Below, piece by piece: positions 11,046 to 22,643 of a stretch of DNA of 64,000 bases (the stretch's first letter is position 1; the number at the start of each line of letters is the position of its first letter). The translations under genes and the position numbers were made by a program. The stretch is from Dactylorhiza incarnata (Eukaryota; Streptophyta; Magnoliopsida; Asparagales; Orchidaceae), in assembly GCA_033032865.1 (NCBI GenBank), contig JAWHQI010000009.1, positions 10,496,001 to 10,560,000 of the forward strand, given 5' to 3'. The notes below the pieces were generated by a model that was given only the letters and a program-made list of their open reading frames with translations, did not search any database and was not told the DNA's origin.

Positions 11046-11548
11046 ACACTATTCTTTAATTAATTTTTTTTTGGAAGAAAGAGTTTTTTTTTTCTTTTTA
11101 TAGATTTTTTTGATGTTTTTGTTTTGGGAATATTTTTACAAGGAAGAAAAAGAAAGAAAGAAAGAGGGGGAAAATATATTTTTTAGATTTTCTTTTCGTA
11201 AGTAGAAAATATAGCTATATATTTTTTTGGGTAATTTTTAAGGTTTTGTTTTGTTTGGTTTTATATGAACATATATATGTATGTTTGTAAATATATATGC
11301 AAAAGGTTTATAATTGCGAAAGGTTTTAAATTTTGCAAATATGTGTTTATAAGAGGTGGTAAAAAAGGAGATATATCTTTATATATATTTTTTTTGAAGA
11401 TTTTGGATTTTCCTTTTTCTTAGATAGGTTTTTTTTCTTAATTAATTGTTTTTTTGTTTTTAAGATGAAAGTAAAATATATAATTGACAGAGAGGTGAAA
11501 TATAAGATAAAATTAATAGCGTTTCCTATTTCAAAATAACGACACAAG

Positions 11549-11566
11549 TCCCCGGCAACGGCGCCA
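11549..11566 (-). promoter_or_regulatory. E1 primer-binding site (tRNA-Asp-like)
   Basis: The minus strand reads TGGCGCCGTTGCCGGGGA, six bases inside the 5' LTR edge. This primer site is usual for Athila elements and complements the 3' end of plant tRNA-Asp (family knowledge, not checked here). The leader from 11046 to 11548 is otherwise AT-rich noncoding sequence. Confidence 0.85.
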
Positions 11567-11572
11567 AAAACT

Positions 11573-14232
11573 TGATGGTTTAAGTTTAATTTTGCGTGTT
11601 TTGCTTTTTGTTGTAACCAATTTATGCTATGTTATAACAACCAAAGATTTGTTACAACAAATTTTTACGAGTTTAAAATGTTTTTGCTTTTGAGAGAAAG
11701 CTTTTGGGTTTAAGTAAATTATCCGAACTAAAATCGATAAAGGCAAGTGTACCTTATCGAAAGTAGTATAGGATATTTCTTTTTGAAATATCAAGGTCGT
11801 ATTTTCCGGATCGTATCGATTATTTCTACTTCTTAGGATCGCGCTATTATTTTATCGGAAAAAAAGGTTTTGATTTGGTTTTTATACTTTTATAGAAATG
11901 ATAATGACAAAAATCAGGGTTGGCGTGCGTTTAGCGATATTTGTAAGAAAAGCAAGAGAGCACGAAAATGCTAATTTGGAAAATAGTTTTGCTTAGGTTT
12001 TGTTTTTGTTTTTTGAGATTTTTAAGGCGATGACAATAACTATTTAACGATTGAGCGGTTATAAGCGGTTAGCAGAAACAAGCAAAAATGATTATAAGAA
12101 AGAAAGAAATAAAAGTGCTCACTAAATTGAAAACACACGCACTCTACGGAATTGAAATGACGGAATTAAAAGACAGAAATTAAAGGAATGCAGTCTCTAC
12201 CCAAATGGGTAGAGGGGAAGTAAATGCATGAGCAAGTTCTACCCAAATGGGTAGACGGGAAATAAATGCGTGAGTGAGTTCTATCCAAACGGGTAGACGG
12301 GAAATAAATGCATGAGCGAGTTCTATCCAAACGGATAGACGGGAAATAAAAGCGTGAGCGAGTTCTATCCAAACGGATAGACGGGAAATAAATGCGTGAC
12401 GGTAATAAAAGCTATGTTATTGAATTGAAAGCTAAATTAAACTAAACTAAAAACAACCTCTTTTCATTTTTAAAGCTTTTTCACACACACACACTAATAA
12501 AAACAATAATTATATATGTATATATGTAATAAACTAACTTAAAAGAAAAAGGTGAAATGTAAAATAAGAAAAGAGAAAAATTAATCTACCCTCATACACT
12601 CACACACACTAATATGAAATCAACTAAAATTAAAAGAAAGATACAAATAAGTAAACTACTCTCATACACACACACACACACCCAAATTAAAAAGGAAATC
12701 TAATTAAAAAAATAACAATTAATACTAACACTTATACACTCACACACACTAACAAAAGAAGAAACTTAACTAAATAAAAACAAAAATAATTAAACTAAAG
12801 GAAGAACAATAAGAACTTTCATATATATATATGTGAAGAAGTTACAACTTTTACAAAAAATCTTAAATTGGAGGAGAGAGCCCAAACAAGGGCTTGGAAA
12901 ACACAAAAAGAAGCTCACAAAACACTTTAAAAAAAGCACTCACAAACACTCAAATACTCACAAGACCAAACTTATTTAGGTTCTAAACAATGAACCTTTT
13001 AAAATAAGAAAAGCATCCCTTATTTATAGGCAAAAAGGGGGGCTGCCTTTAGCAAAAAAAAGGGTGAGCTGTGCAGGAAGAGCAGCTGGAGAAGCAGCTG
13101 GCGCGGTTCTAGAAGCAGGGGTGCGGTTCTAGAAGGCTGGGTGCGCGACTGCTGGCGGCCTGGGGTGCGGATAGCGGGCTGGGCTGCGGATAGTTGGATT
13201 TAATCCAGCAAAATGTGCGCTGGCCTGGAATCGAACCCATGGCGGTTGCGTGGTTAGCCATGTACATAACCAATGAGCCAAGTGGCTCCATATACAAAGT
13301 ACATGGGTATATTAAATATATTATGTTAGCATCATAATTTATAAAAGACAAAAAAAGTGTGGAATAGCGCAGACAGAATTAAATCCCAATAAATATACAG
13401 CGCTAGGTTTCGAACCCGGTACAGCAGCATGGCAAGCCAAGACAGAACCAAGGAGCCAAGCGGCTCCTACAACATACAAAGAGCAATAAATATATTTATT
13501 ATGCTCAGCACAGATATTTTTATTTTAATTTTAATTTTAATTTTCTTTTAATTTACATAGTTATTTGTATGTTTATATTTAATATATATATACTATTATT
13601 ATTTACATTTTATATACTATACATATATATTTATACATATACATATATTATACATATATGTATTTTATTATATTTATAATATATTTATTATTCATTATTA
13701 TTATCATGTTATTAATATACTATACTACTATATTATTATATATATATATATATATTCATCCTATTTATCTATCATGCATACTATTTTTATATTATTTATA
13801 TCATTATTACTATTTTTCATTCATATTTACATATAAATATATGCTTATTTATTATACTTCTTATTTACATATATATTTCTACTTATATATTATTTTTATT
13901 TATTATACTTACATATATACTATTTTCACTTATATATTTATATATTATTTTTATTTATTAGTTATGGTTTTATTTATTTAGTTATTTATATATATATGTA
14001 CATAGAAATAAGTAATTTCAAAACTTTATACTTAGATATGTTTACAAAGAATATTTTTACATATTTTTCTATATTGTTTCGTGCTTAAATAGCTCCTTTT
14101 CATATTGATATATATTTATATACATTAGATAAAACAAGTCATTTTATTTAATATTATACATGAAATATGTATAATATTACCTAAAACTATGCTCAAAACT
14201 ATACTAAAATATGTGTATTCTACTATTCATCA
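11573..14232 (-). repeat. E1 5' LTR
   Basis: This 2660-bp LTR starts TGATGG and ends ATTCATCA on the plus strand and is followed by the TSD copy attca (14233-14237). It carries the same parts as the 3' LTR: a TA-rich segment (about 13500-14100), tRNA-like modules at 13217-13289 and 13399-13467, a TATAAATA on the minus strand near 13021-13028, CACA repeats, and hairpin units at 12197-12391. Confidence 0.93.
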
Positions 14233-14291
14233 ATTCACCTCAACTGCAACAACAGTTCCAATCCTCCTCAGCACCCGAGCCTCCAAGCTAG
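14233..14291 (+). pseudogene. 3' end of the env-like ORF cut by E1
   Basis: Right after the E1 LTR the TSD copy (14233-14237) is followed by sequence that continues the frame of 133-1110 for 17 codons, rich in Gln, Ser and Pro, to a TAG at 14289-14291. One TSD copy must be discounted for the frame to match. The composition is the same Pro/Gln/Ser-rich style as the tail before the insertion. The TAG may be the natural end or may lie at the junction with element A. Confidence 0.6.
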
Positions 14292-14299
14292 CCGGTTAT

Positions 14300-15640
14300 T
14301 GGGCCCCTGATACCCCCCAATCCCGCTGCTACCCACGGAACCCCTGGCCTCTGGGTTCATCCCTTCCCTCCCCCCCTTCGCTGGTGATCTCTTTCTTGAC
14401 CCCTCTCCGAGGGAAGGGAGGAAAGGGGCAGATGGGAAGAGCCTCCCGTCTTGAGGCGGCTGAAGAAGTGGTCGAGATGGAGGTTACCACCCAGGAGGGA
14501 AGAGTGGAGAAGGTGCAGATCAGTGGGGGCCTTGTCCCGGAGGACAGGGAGAGGATGCTAGAGTGCATCTAGAGGAGCGTGGACATCTTCGCATGGGGCG
14601 CGGCGGACAAGCCAGGCATCAATGTAGAGATGGCCTGCCATCGACTCAACCTCAAACCAGGGGCCTGCCCAATCAGGCAGAAGAGGAGGGCCATCGCCGA
14701 CAAGCTGGAGGGGCCGATCCGCGAGGAAGTGGAGAAGCTCCTCAAAGCAGGTTTTGTATCGGAGATCCAGTATCCAGGCTGGGTCTCCAATGTCGTCATG
14801 GTGAAAAAGGGCGATGGACGCTGGCGTATATGTATCAATTTTTTCTCTTTTAAACAAAGCCCTCCCTAAGGATTGTTACCCTTTGCCTCGAATCGACGCG
14901 CTGGTTGACTCAACCGTCAGTTTCTCTATAATGTCTTTCTTAGATGCTTTTTCAGGTTATCATCAGATTAGGATGCATCCTCCGGACGTCAAAGACGTCT
15001 ACTTCATCACAAGAGAAGGTGCTATAGCTATAAGATGATTGCATTCGGACTAAAGATCGTGAGGGTGACATACCAAAGAATGATGGACCGGGTCTTCCGA
15101 GAGCAGAGAGGAAGATACTTGGAGGTTTACATGGATGACCTCATGGTGAAGAGTAAGAGCATGAGCTCTCACCTCCAGGACCTCTAGGAGACCTTCACCA
15201 CTCTGCGCAAGTACAAGATGCGGCTGAACCCCCTGAAGTGTGTATTTGGGGCCAGCAAGGGGAAGTTTCTGGGTCACCTTCTTACCCAGCAGGGGTGGAA
15301 CCAAATACGGACAAGGTCAAAGCCATAATGGAGTTGGGATCGCCGTGAAGAACTAAGGAAGTCCATCGCCTAAATGGGAAGCTCGCAGGTTTGAGTAGGG
15401 TTCTCTCCCAGGCCGGGGAGAAATGCTCCCCTTTCATCAAAGTATTGCGAGGCAATCAGAAGTTCGAATGGATGAAGGAATGTGAGGAGGCCTTCAAGGC
15501 TTTGAAGAGCCAACTCACCAAGGCTCTGCTGCTCCAAGGTCCTTAGGAAGATGGGGGACCTAGCCTTATATCTCAGAGCCAGGGATGAATTCGTGAGCTC
15601 TATCTTGGTCTGGGAAGAGCGTAGAAAATAGCTGCCCATT
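14300..15640 (+). pseudogene. A protease-RT linker and reverse transcriptase, decayed
   Basis: The piece starts in a disordered linker (about 14300-14570), then RT: DIFAWGAADKPGI, KRRAIADKLEGPIREEVEKLLKAGF, WVSNVVMVKKGDGRWRICI (to about 14848); then in another frame PRIDALVDST and FLDAFSGYHQIRMHP (to about 15035); then FGLKIVRVTYQRMMDRVF and the catalytic YMDD in EVYMDDLMVKSKS (about 15125-15160), LRKYKMRLNP and GKFLGHLL. There are in-frame stops at 14570-14572 and 15187-15189 and several frameshifts. The motif wording is Tat/Ogre-like, not Athila-like. It cannot encode a working RT. Confidence 0.85.
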
Positions 15641-16435
15641 TACTACATAAGCAGGGTTGTGAGGAAGGCGGAGCTCCAATACCCGATTTTGGAAAAGCTA
15701 GCCTTCGCTCTGGTCATCTCGGCCAGGAAGCTCAGGCCGTATTTCCAGGCCCACTCAATCCAAGTACTGACTGACCATCCCCTTCGCAAAATCTTTGAGG
15801 TGGTAGAGCACTCGGGGAGGCTCGCGAAATGGTCGGTGGAGTTATGTGAGTTCGACATCACTTTCGTCCCTCGGTTGTCGATGAAGGCTCAAGCGGTTGC
15901 AAATTTCATGGCGGACTACGTGGTCGAAATGGAAGAGGAGCAAACCCCTCGTCACTTCCCCTGGAAGCTCTTAGTCGATGGGGCCTCAGGCAAGAACTCC
16001 TTAGGAGGAGGGGTGGTATTGGAAAGCCCTCATGGAGTGAAAATTGAACAAGCGCTAGTGATACATTTTCCCTTCACCAACAACCAGGCGGAGTACGAAG
16101 CAGTGATCGCGGGCCTACGCCTGGCCCAGGAGTTGGGGGTTCATGATGTGGAATTCCTTACCGATTCAATGGTGATAGCCTCGCAGATTAAGGGTGAGTT
16201 CGAGGCAAGGGAGCCCACTCTCATGAGGTATCTGGCCAAAGTAAGGGGTCTCATCAGAGTATTCAAAACCTTCTCCATCAGGCACATACCGAGGAAAGAG
16301 AGTGCCTCTGCTGATCGGTTGGCCAAAGTCGGTCGTCGGGTTGGAGGAACCTTGACAGATCTATTCCGCCCTTCGATTGAGGAAGGGGAGCTCATGGACA
16401 TCATCGGCCCTCGTGGAAGGACCCGTTCATGACCT
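15641..16435 (+). pseudogene. A RNase H plus additional RNase H (aRNH) domain
   Basis: A 257-codon open stretch (15659-16432) holds the end of the standard RNase H (VRKAELQYPILEKLAFALV, LTDHPLRKIFE, LAKWSVELCEFDITFVPR) and then a second RNase H-like domain (from about 15958). In the second domain the catalytic residues can be followed: Asp in LLVDGAS, Glu in NNQAEYEAV, Asp in FLTDSMVIASQ, and Asp in ASADRLAKV. Such an extra domain after RNase H is a known mark of Tat-lineage elements. This is the best preserved part of A's pol. Confidence 0.85.
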
Positions 16436-16919
16436 TCTTGGCAACGGGAAAATTTCTTGAAGAGGTTTCAGATCAAAGGCGCTTTCGATACAAGTCCGCC
16501 TACTACATGCTTCATGAAGGGGACTTGTATCAGAAGACCCTCTCTGGACTCTTGGCGCGATGCGTCTCGGAGGAAGAAGCCCCGAGGGTCTTGGAAGAGG
16601 TTCATTCTGGCGAATGTGGCAGTCATTCGGGGAGAAGGACGTTGGAAGAAAGGATAATGAGGCAGGGGTACTTCTGGCCGACCCTGAGCAGGGACGTGGT
16701 GGAGTTCACCAAGCAATGCCGGAAGTGCCAGCAGTTCGCTCCGCTTCAACTTTTGCCGGCTCAGAGGCTAAGGAGCATCACGGCCCCCTGGCCCTTCGCC
16801 ATATGGGGTATGGATCTGGTAGGACCTTTCCCTCAAGCCAGTGGGCAAAGGAGATTTCTCTTGGTCATGATCAACTACTTCTCAAAGTGGTTGGAGGTCT
16901 AGGCTCTAGCCAAGGTCAC
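16429..16919 (+). pseudogene. A integrase, N-terminal part, cut by E2
   Basis: The frame opens by overlapping the end of the aRNH frame. It has the zinc-binding region (His in EVHSGECGSHSGRRTLEE and Cys pair in CRKCQ) and the first catalytic Asp in WGMDLVGPFP, then INYFSKWLEV, followed by an in-frame TAG at 16900-16902. The sequence then reads on to 16919, where E2 sits. The frame resumes in phase at 24193 when the E2 insertion and one TSD copy are discounted. Confidence 0.85.
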
Positions 16920-18448
16920 TAATGCGCTATTTTGGCACTGCTAATTAGCAGGCACGAAATGCGATACGACGGCAGTGCACCGGTCGCTCATGTAATAAAA
17001 TAGGGAGGGACTCCCCGAATATCATTCTCAAAGGACCGCAAGTTGGGTAGTACGACTTGCTCTAAACAGGAAATCAGTTAAAAGGATTTATAAGTAACAA
17101 CACGGGGGGTTTGATTTGGTTTCCTACGCTATTGCAGAATGAAGAAAGATGTGGGTCAAAACTCCGCTTCGCACGGCGAGATAGATGCAACGGTCGCGAT
17201 GTCGTGCTTCGGAAGGCGCGTGGACAGGAAATCACTATGACGGTTGAGGGTCGCACGCACCTCTTCTCAAAACATCACCACTAGCAATTGCTAGTGGCTT
17301 CACCCACAACGTAACTCAGAAAATCACTAGGAACAAAAGGGCTATTCATGCCACCACAACAACAGTGCATATGAACGAAAGCAAAAATCCTTAAGATTTA
17401 CTTAACAAGTATTCATACAACACAAAAACGAAGTAAAAGCATTCAAGGTTAGAGAGGACCACAAAGAAGAAGTCACATCTTGGGTTCACAGCAGGAATGA
17501 GAGGTTGTCGGGCTCTCTCCGGACTCGGCCCTCAGATGGTGAGCTTGGCTCGAAGGAGGCTGTCACCGCTCCTACGTTCATCAGCGCTTTCTTGGTCTCC
17601 TTGGCGAGGAATGCTTGAGCTAACGGTGGATGAAGCTTCCTAGTGCTCCCGGATGGAAGGATGGAGGTGGAAATCACTGGAAATGGCCTTGATGGTGGAG
17701 GAGATGAACGGGAAGCCTTCAGCCTTCAAGAGCAGCGGGAAGGAAGAGATTTCCCGCTCTCTGAATCGCTCCCGGTCATCCTTTTTCGCTCTCCGTTGAC
17801 TGCCTCGATTCCTGCTTTTTATAGGAAACGGGCTGAAAATTGGTCACGCACGGTCGAACACACGATCGTGCGCAGACCGTGCGATCTTAACGGATAAAAT
17901 ATGGCTTAGAGAAGACGCTGCGCCGCCCGTGCGATTTGTTCACGCACGACCAACGCAGCCCGTGCGTTCAAACGCACGGGTAGAATCCGACGCTCTGAAA
18001 TCTCACAAAGATACAGGTCGACCGTGCATTTTACTCATGCACGGGCGAATTTTCCCGTGCGTTAAAACGCACGAGTAAACTCCGACGCTCCATTTTCTTC
18101 CCAGACACAAACGCACGACCACACAGACCGTGCGTCAAGGAAACGCACGACCGTGCGATATGCACAGAAATTACTTTTGGGGGAAAACGGGACGATCAGG
18201 TCACCTGCAAACAAGATATACCAGTTGGGAATACACGTCCAGCACAGAAATACATAAAAGAAGGGAAGGGGAGCACAATGTGCTTACCCCCAACAACAAG
18301 TATTGCAATTGCACACCGAAATGGGCTTAATAATGCACCTAGCATGGAATAGTACATATAAATGAAAACGTGCCTAAAATGTGGTGCAAACCCAAGAATA
18401 TTAGCCCAAATGAGTCCAAATATATATATATATATATGGGACTCATCA
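16920..18448 (-). repeat. E2 3' LTR
   Basis: The 1529-bp LTR is nearly identical to 22644-24187. On the minus strand it starts TGATGAGTCCC followed by TA repeats. Clustered CACG/GTGC motifs lie at about 17845-18160, directly upstream of a TATA box (TATAAAAA, minus, 17816-17823). On the plus strand the LTR is followed by cacccccagactta, the complement of the polypurine tract TAAGTCTGGGGGTG. Confidence 0.9.
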
Positions 18449-20177
18449 CACCCCCAGACTTAACCATTTGCACGTCTCGGGCAAACTACTCAGCTCTCCT
18501 GTCGGAACAATTGAATGTTAGCATGAGTTTGAGCGGTAGCGAATTATGCGAAGTCGCATGCTCTCGTGCGTAGAAATACATTAGAACAGAATTAAACTCA
18601 AGGTTATATCTAATTATTTCTAAAACTGTAGTTTGGAATTTACTTTACTTGGATGGTGAATCCTGGTGAATCTTTCGGTCGCGCAAAAAGGGAAAATAGT
18701 GTGACTAATGAGTAAAGTATTACTCAAATCGAAGCTAGGGACAATCTCCTAAGAAATCCATCAAAGTCGGTGTCCATAGGCTTGCACGTTCGCACTCTCT
18801 CTACTGTATGAGACGACTCGTATCTAAAATCAATAGGACTTATAGGCAATTATTGGGCTTAGGTTGAGTATAGGCTAGGTAAGTAGAAGGACGATGGGAA
18901 TCGCACTCACACAACCGTCGCACTCAAGAGAATGACAATCACCAATACAACATTTTCAATACTAACACGACACCCCCGGACTTCAACTAAACATTAGGTG
19001 CGCGTTGAGCCAGATATACAAAAATTTTGCCGAGAGAAAATTATTATTGCCCAACTCTTTTATTTTTCTTTTCTTTCTTTCTTTTTTGGCAAAAGAACAT
19101 TTTAAGCGCAATAAAATGACTCCTTTAGCTAAATTAAAGCTACCATACACAACATAGATGACACCAAATGCGATCGAGAAAGAAATTTCTTTCAGCTCAA
19201 CGGTTGGTGCGAACATAGGTTCGGCTGTATGGCTTTGGTTACATTATTAGTGGAGCTAAATAAGGAGGAAGAGTAGGCTCAAATGGGCTTGCAATGGTGA
19301 TTACGTGGGTAAGGATTTCAAAAGCACAAACGGATCAAGAGATGGCCTAAATCACATTTCATAACGAGTACCTCAACACACTCGTGTCGAGAGTCGCCTA
19401 GTGCAAGTTCTAGCCACCGAGAAAGGTTGTCCTTCCTTTCGACCCTAGTAATAAGCTACTACTAGTCTGCTACACTCGACCTATTGCTACCGTTGGATTC
19501 ACCGGATTCACCACTAAAGTAAAATAAATTTCATCTACTATAACAGAAATAATTACATTACAACTCTGAATTTTATTCTACCCTAATTGAATTTCTAGGT
19601 GTGACGGGAGCACATGACTAGAGCACTACTCGAGTCAACATTTTTCTCTACTCCTCACTCAAACACTAACAATTCAATTCTTATAAGCGGGAAAACCTCG
19701 CAGCGATACCCAATAAGCACGCGTGATCAAGTGCGCGTGAACTAGGTGCAAGTGTATGCAACAAAATATAAATCCTAACTCAGCACATTCTAGCATGTCA
19801 TGTGACGTGCATGCACGTGCACAGCTCGCTATCTCCCCCAGACTTGATTGAGAACATCTAAAATAAGAAATTCAAACATAAGTAAGAGAGGGGAAGAGTT
19901 GACCTATGCTCACAAAGGAGCATGCCAGAAGTGCGGTAATCCCAATTTCTTTAAAAATAAATCTCCTTCCATGCGAGAACATAGCTTCACCTACAATGTT
20001 AGCAAAACTGAAATAACAATACGCAAAAGGATTAAAAAGATAGACGGAACCCGGTGGTTCCCATGGGTTGTCTCCCAAGAATCCCTTTTGTTTAACGTCC
20101 TTTAAGGTGGACCAAATACCTGTATTAATCATTTTTCAAATAGCAGAGAATCTGGAGAAAGGTTTCACAGACACAGA
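18449..20177 (-). other. E2 3' noncoding region
   Basis: About 1.7 kb without a supported gene. On the minus strand, just after the gag-protease stop, it carries a block around 20040-20130 with ACAGGTATTTGGTCCACCTT, AGGACGTTAAACAAAAGGG and CTTGGGAGACAACCCATGGG. The same block, in variant form, follows pol in E7 (63639-63694) and occurs twice in E3. The small reading frames here have no recognisable features. Confidence 0.6.
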
Positions 20178-22544
20178 TCACAGCATAAGAAAAAGGAACT
20201 CAGTTGTACGCGCTTTTTTAGTGCACGTCCCCAGTGGCTTGTAGGCAGGAGGTGAAAGCTTTAGGGCCAAAATTGGTATTACCCAATTTTCCCCTACCTC
20301 TGCCAACTTGCCACTGGAAGCAGTGGAGCGAGCACTACGCTCTCTTCTTTCAAGTTTCAGTTTCTCCACGGTAGGAGAGCGCCAGCGTTGGTAGTCGTCA
20401 GATTTTCCCACCTTAGTGGTGGGTGGCGTCACTCCCATTACCGTAGTGGCAACTGGGTCAGCCCAAGAGACCGTCTGTTTAAAAAGTTTATTACAAAATT
20501 TATTGTTAGATAAGAATGGGATATTGCCCCGAGTTAAGTTCAGCTGAATGGGTTCAGACACCAGATCTTCCTTCCTTTTCGGGTCACATTCCTTTCTCAA
20601 ATCTATTTCTTCCTCTTTTCCGCATGATTGTTTCTCCTCCTTTTCTTCATCCAACAATACTATTTCAACCTTGATTCCTGCATCACTAAGAGATTTATCA
20701 GAAATACTTTGGGGAAAGCAAGGCAATGTTTCAGTCACAATTTTGGGGCAAGTAGGGATGATAACTTTCCCAGCGGAAAAATCCAAAATGGCACCACTCT
20801 CTTTCAAGAACGGCACTCCCAAGATGGGGATAGAGTTATTCTCCTGGGGTCCCAACACTTGGAAGTCAGCGACCACCACCGTCCCCTCAACCATGATTTC
20901 AACATTCTTCACTTCTCCCTCCGACTGAATAATGGACACATTAGCGAGCACCAAAGACTTCCGATCATCCGGGTTCATCTCGAGTTGCAGTTTAGCCACG
21001 TCTTGCAATGCAAGTACGTTGCGGGATGATCCGGAGTCACATAAGGCAGCAGTTTGGAAATTATTAATGGAACAATTGATTACTAATTCATTTGGGTCAA
21101 CCACATCCGTGTCGGTGAGACTCTTCCCTTGATTTATAGGATTTTTTTCTGTGTTGCAAGGAAGGGTCCCTTGCGACCGCTCGGTTAACAATTGAGCCAA
21201 TTGGCCCAATTGCGTCTCCAATTTGCGCATGGACGCGGTTTGGTTAACCATGTTAGAATTCACGGCATGCATAAACTTTTCCATCATTTCTTCAAGGTTG
21301 CTCTTCTTAAGAGTTGGGGCACCTTGATTATAACTCGGTTGAGGCGGCCGCGGTTGGCTACCGGAGGCTTGAGCATCGTATTGATGCGAGCCTCCTTGCC
21401 ATCGTTGGCCTAGAACGTTTTGTTTCCAAGAGAAGTTCGGATGACTTCTCACGCCCGAGTTATATGTGTTTTTAAAAGGTGCTCCTTGAGTTTGATCATT
21501 AATATAATTAACACTTTCATCAAAAGTAACTTCAGTAGGTTGCTCACCTGTGGGGCACTCATATGCATGATGCCCTGGGTTTCCACAACCTTGACATGAG
21601 ATCATCATCACTGAGGCAGTAGAGAGGGTAGGCCTCTTAAGTAGCATGGTACTTTCAGCAGGTGTACTAGATGTGTTCACCTCCCAAAGACCGCGAGTGT
21701 TCCTTGGAGCGTTTCTTCCAGCAGTCCAAAAGGAACTATGAATGGCATTGTCTTGGACGATCCGTAATGCTTCTTCAAGGGTGTGGTTCATCAAAGTTCC
21801 GCCTGCAGCAGCATCAATCATGGCCCTGTAGTTAGGTTCAATAGCAAAATAATAATTTTCTACTATGGCCCATGGTTGCAGCTCATGCTGGGGGAATTTC
21901 CGTAGAAGGTTCATGAACCTCTCCCAAGCTTCTGAGAGAGCCTCCTGATCAAGCTGTTGGAAGGTTGTTATTTCCCTCCGCAAGTTCACAACTTTGTCAA
22001 CAGGGTGAAACTTTGCCAAAAAAATTTCTTGCAGGGCGTCCCAAGTGGTAGCCGTACCGGCAGGGATCGTGTGGAGCCACGCCTTTGCTTTGTCATGTAG
22101 AGAGAAACGGAATAACCTTAGCTTCACCGTCTCATCAGCCAGTCTTGCATAACGGAATATTCCACAAATTTCTGTGAATTCAATTAAGTGAAGATGGGGG
22201 TCGTCACTTGCTAATCCAGAGAACTGGGCTTGATTGCGGATCATGTTCAGGATGGCCGGCTTTATCTCAAAGTTGTTGGTGATGGCTGGGCCAAATCCAG
22301 GATACACACTCCCAACAGTGGGTGTAGTGTAGTCTCTCATAGTCCTAGGTCGTGGCCTAGCCACTTCATTCTCGTCAGCAGCCTGAGCCACGACCGGTGC
22401 ATTTCCCACTCCGGGATTAGCCTGATTTCCATTAACATCCATGGTGGCAGCAGCACGTAGACGCGCCCGCAGAGTACGCTCTATCTCAGGGTCAAATGCT
22501 GCACACTCACTAGGATCTCTTCTATGCATACACTTCTTCAACAT
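20178..22544 (-). CDS. E2 gag-protease polyprotein, intact
   Basis: A complete 788-codon frame without stops starts at ATG 22544, about 75 bp after the primer site. Residues about 70-270 are an Athila-like gag (RTMRDYTTP, LIEFTEICGIFRY, LRLFRFSLHDKAKAWL, WERFMNLLRKFPQHELQPW, MIDAAAGGTLMNHTLEEA). A CCHC zinc knuckle follows at about residue 315, CQGCGNPGHHAYEC, and then a GVRSHPNFSWK stretch. The protease is around residues 485-600, with active site DSGSS and ILGVPFLKESGAILDF. The C-terminal about 190 residues are acidic/basic and unmatched; they end where RT would begin in a relative. Gag would form the particle and the protease would process it. RT and integrase must come from another element (inference). 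This is the best preserved coding sequence in the window after E7 pol. Confidence 0.92.
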   Translation of the reverse strand: MLKKCMHRRDPSECAAFDPEIERTLRARLRAAATMDVNGNQANPGVGNAPVVAQAADENEVARPRPRTMRDYTTPTVGSVYPGFGPAITNNFEIKPAILNMIRNQAQFSGLASDDPHLHLIEFTEICGIFRYARLADETVKLRLFRFSLHDKAKAWLHTIPAGTATTWDALQEIFLAKFHPVDKVVNLRREITTFQQLDQEALSEAWERFMNLLRKFPQHELQPWAIVENYYFAIEPNYRAMIDAAAGGTLMNHTLEEALRIVQDNAIHSSFWTAGRNAPRNTRGLWEVNTSSTPAESTMLLKRPTLSTASVMMISCQGCGNPGHHAYECPTGEQPTEVTFDESVNYINDQTQGAPFKNTYNSGVRSHPNFSWKQNVLGQRWQGGSHQYDAQASGSQPRPPQPSYNQGAPTLKKSNLEEMMEKFMHAVNSNMVNQTASMRKLETQLGQLAQLLTERSQGTLPCNTEKNPINQGKSLTDTDVVDPNELVINCSINNFQTAALCDSGSSRNVLALQDVAKLQLEMNPDDRKSLVLANVSIIQSEGEVKNVEIMVEGTVVVADFQVLGPQENNSIPILGVPFLKESGAILDFSAGKVIIPTCPKIVTETLPCFPQSISDKSLSDAGIKVEIVLLDEEKEEKQSCGKEEEIDLRKECDPKRKEDLVSEPIQLNLTRGNIPFLSNNKFCNKLFKQTVSWADPVATTVMGVTPPTTKVGKSDDYQRWRSPTVEKLKLERRERSARSTASSGKLAEVGENWVIPILALKLSPPAYKPLGTCTKKARTTEFLFLML

Positions 22545-22619
22545 GAAAGCAGATAATCAAAAAAACAAAAAGACCTTAAAACGGATCTCCAAAGAAAAAC
22601 AAATCAGAAATGCTTGCAG

Positions 22620-22637
22620 TCCCCAGCAACGACGCCA
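22620..22637 (-). promoter_or_regulatory. E2 primer-binding site
   Basis: The minus strand reads TGGCGTCGTTGCTGGGGA, six bases inside the 5' LTR edge at 22644. It is the tRNA-Asp-type site with a few differences from the E1 and E7 sites. Confidence 0.8.
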
Positions 22638-22643
22638 AAAACT

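Larger units (their letters stand above)
1111..14232 (-). mobile_element. E1: Athila-type Ty3/gypsy LTR retrotransposon, complete ends
   Basis: The element is 13.1 kb, reads on the minus strand and is bounded by two 2.65-kb LTRs that start TGATGG and end ATCA on the plus strand. A perfect 5-bp TSD, attca, lies at 1106-1110 and 14233-14237. In transcript order it has the 5' LTR (11573-14232), a tRNA-Asp-like primer site (11549-11566), gag-protease (8451-11045), RT, RNase H, integrase (to 5708), about 1.9 kb of noncoding sequence, a polypurine tract (3761-3775) and the 3' LTR (1111-3760). Gag, RT and integrase motifs are of the Athila group. The gag-protease frame is long and open, but RT and RNase H carry frameshifts, so the copy is not autonomous now. 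LTR differences are mainly small indels: three versus two copies of a 20-bp unit near 2617 and 13100, and a 14-bp gap near 1228. Confidence 0.93.

Noticed and set aside
14292..14400. A 5' LTR of element A
   Set aside because: No match to the 3' LTR at 49186-49900 and no primer site; the sequence fits the protease-RT linker.
16920..16924. LTR start of E2 at TGCGC (16923)
   Set aside because: Starting there leaves no matching TSD; starting at TAATG (16920) gives gtcac on both sides and matches the TGATG of the other LTR.
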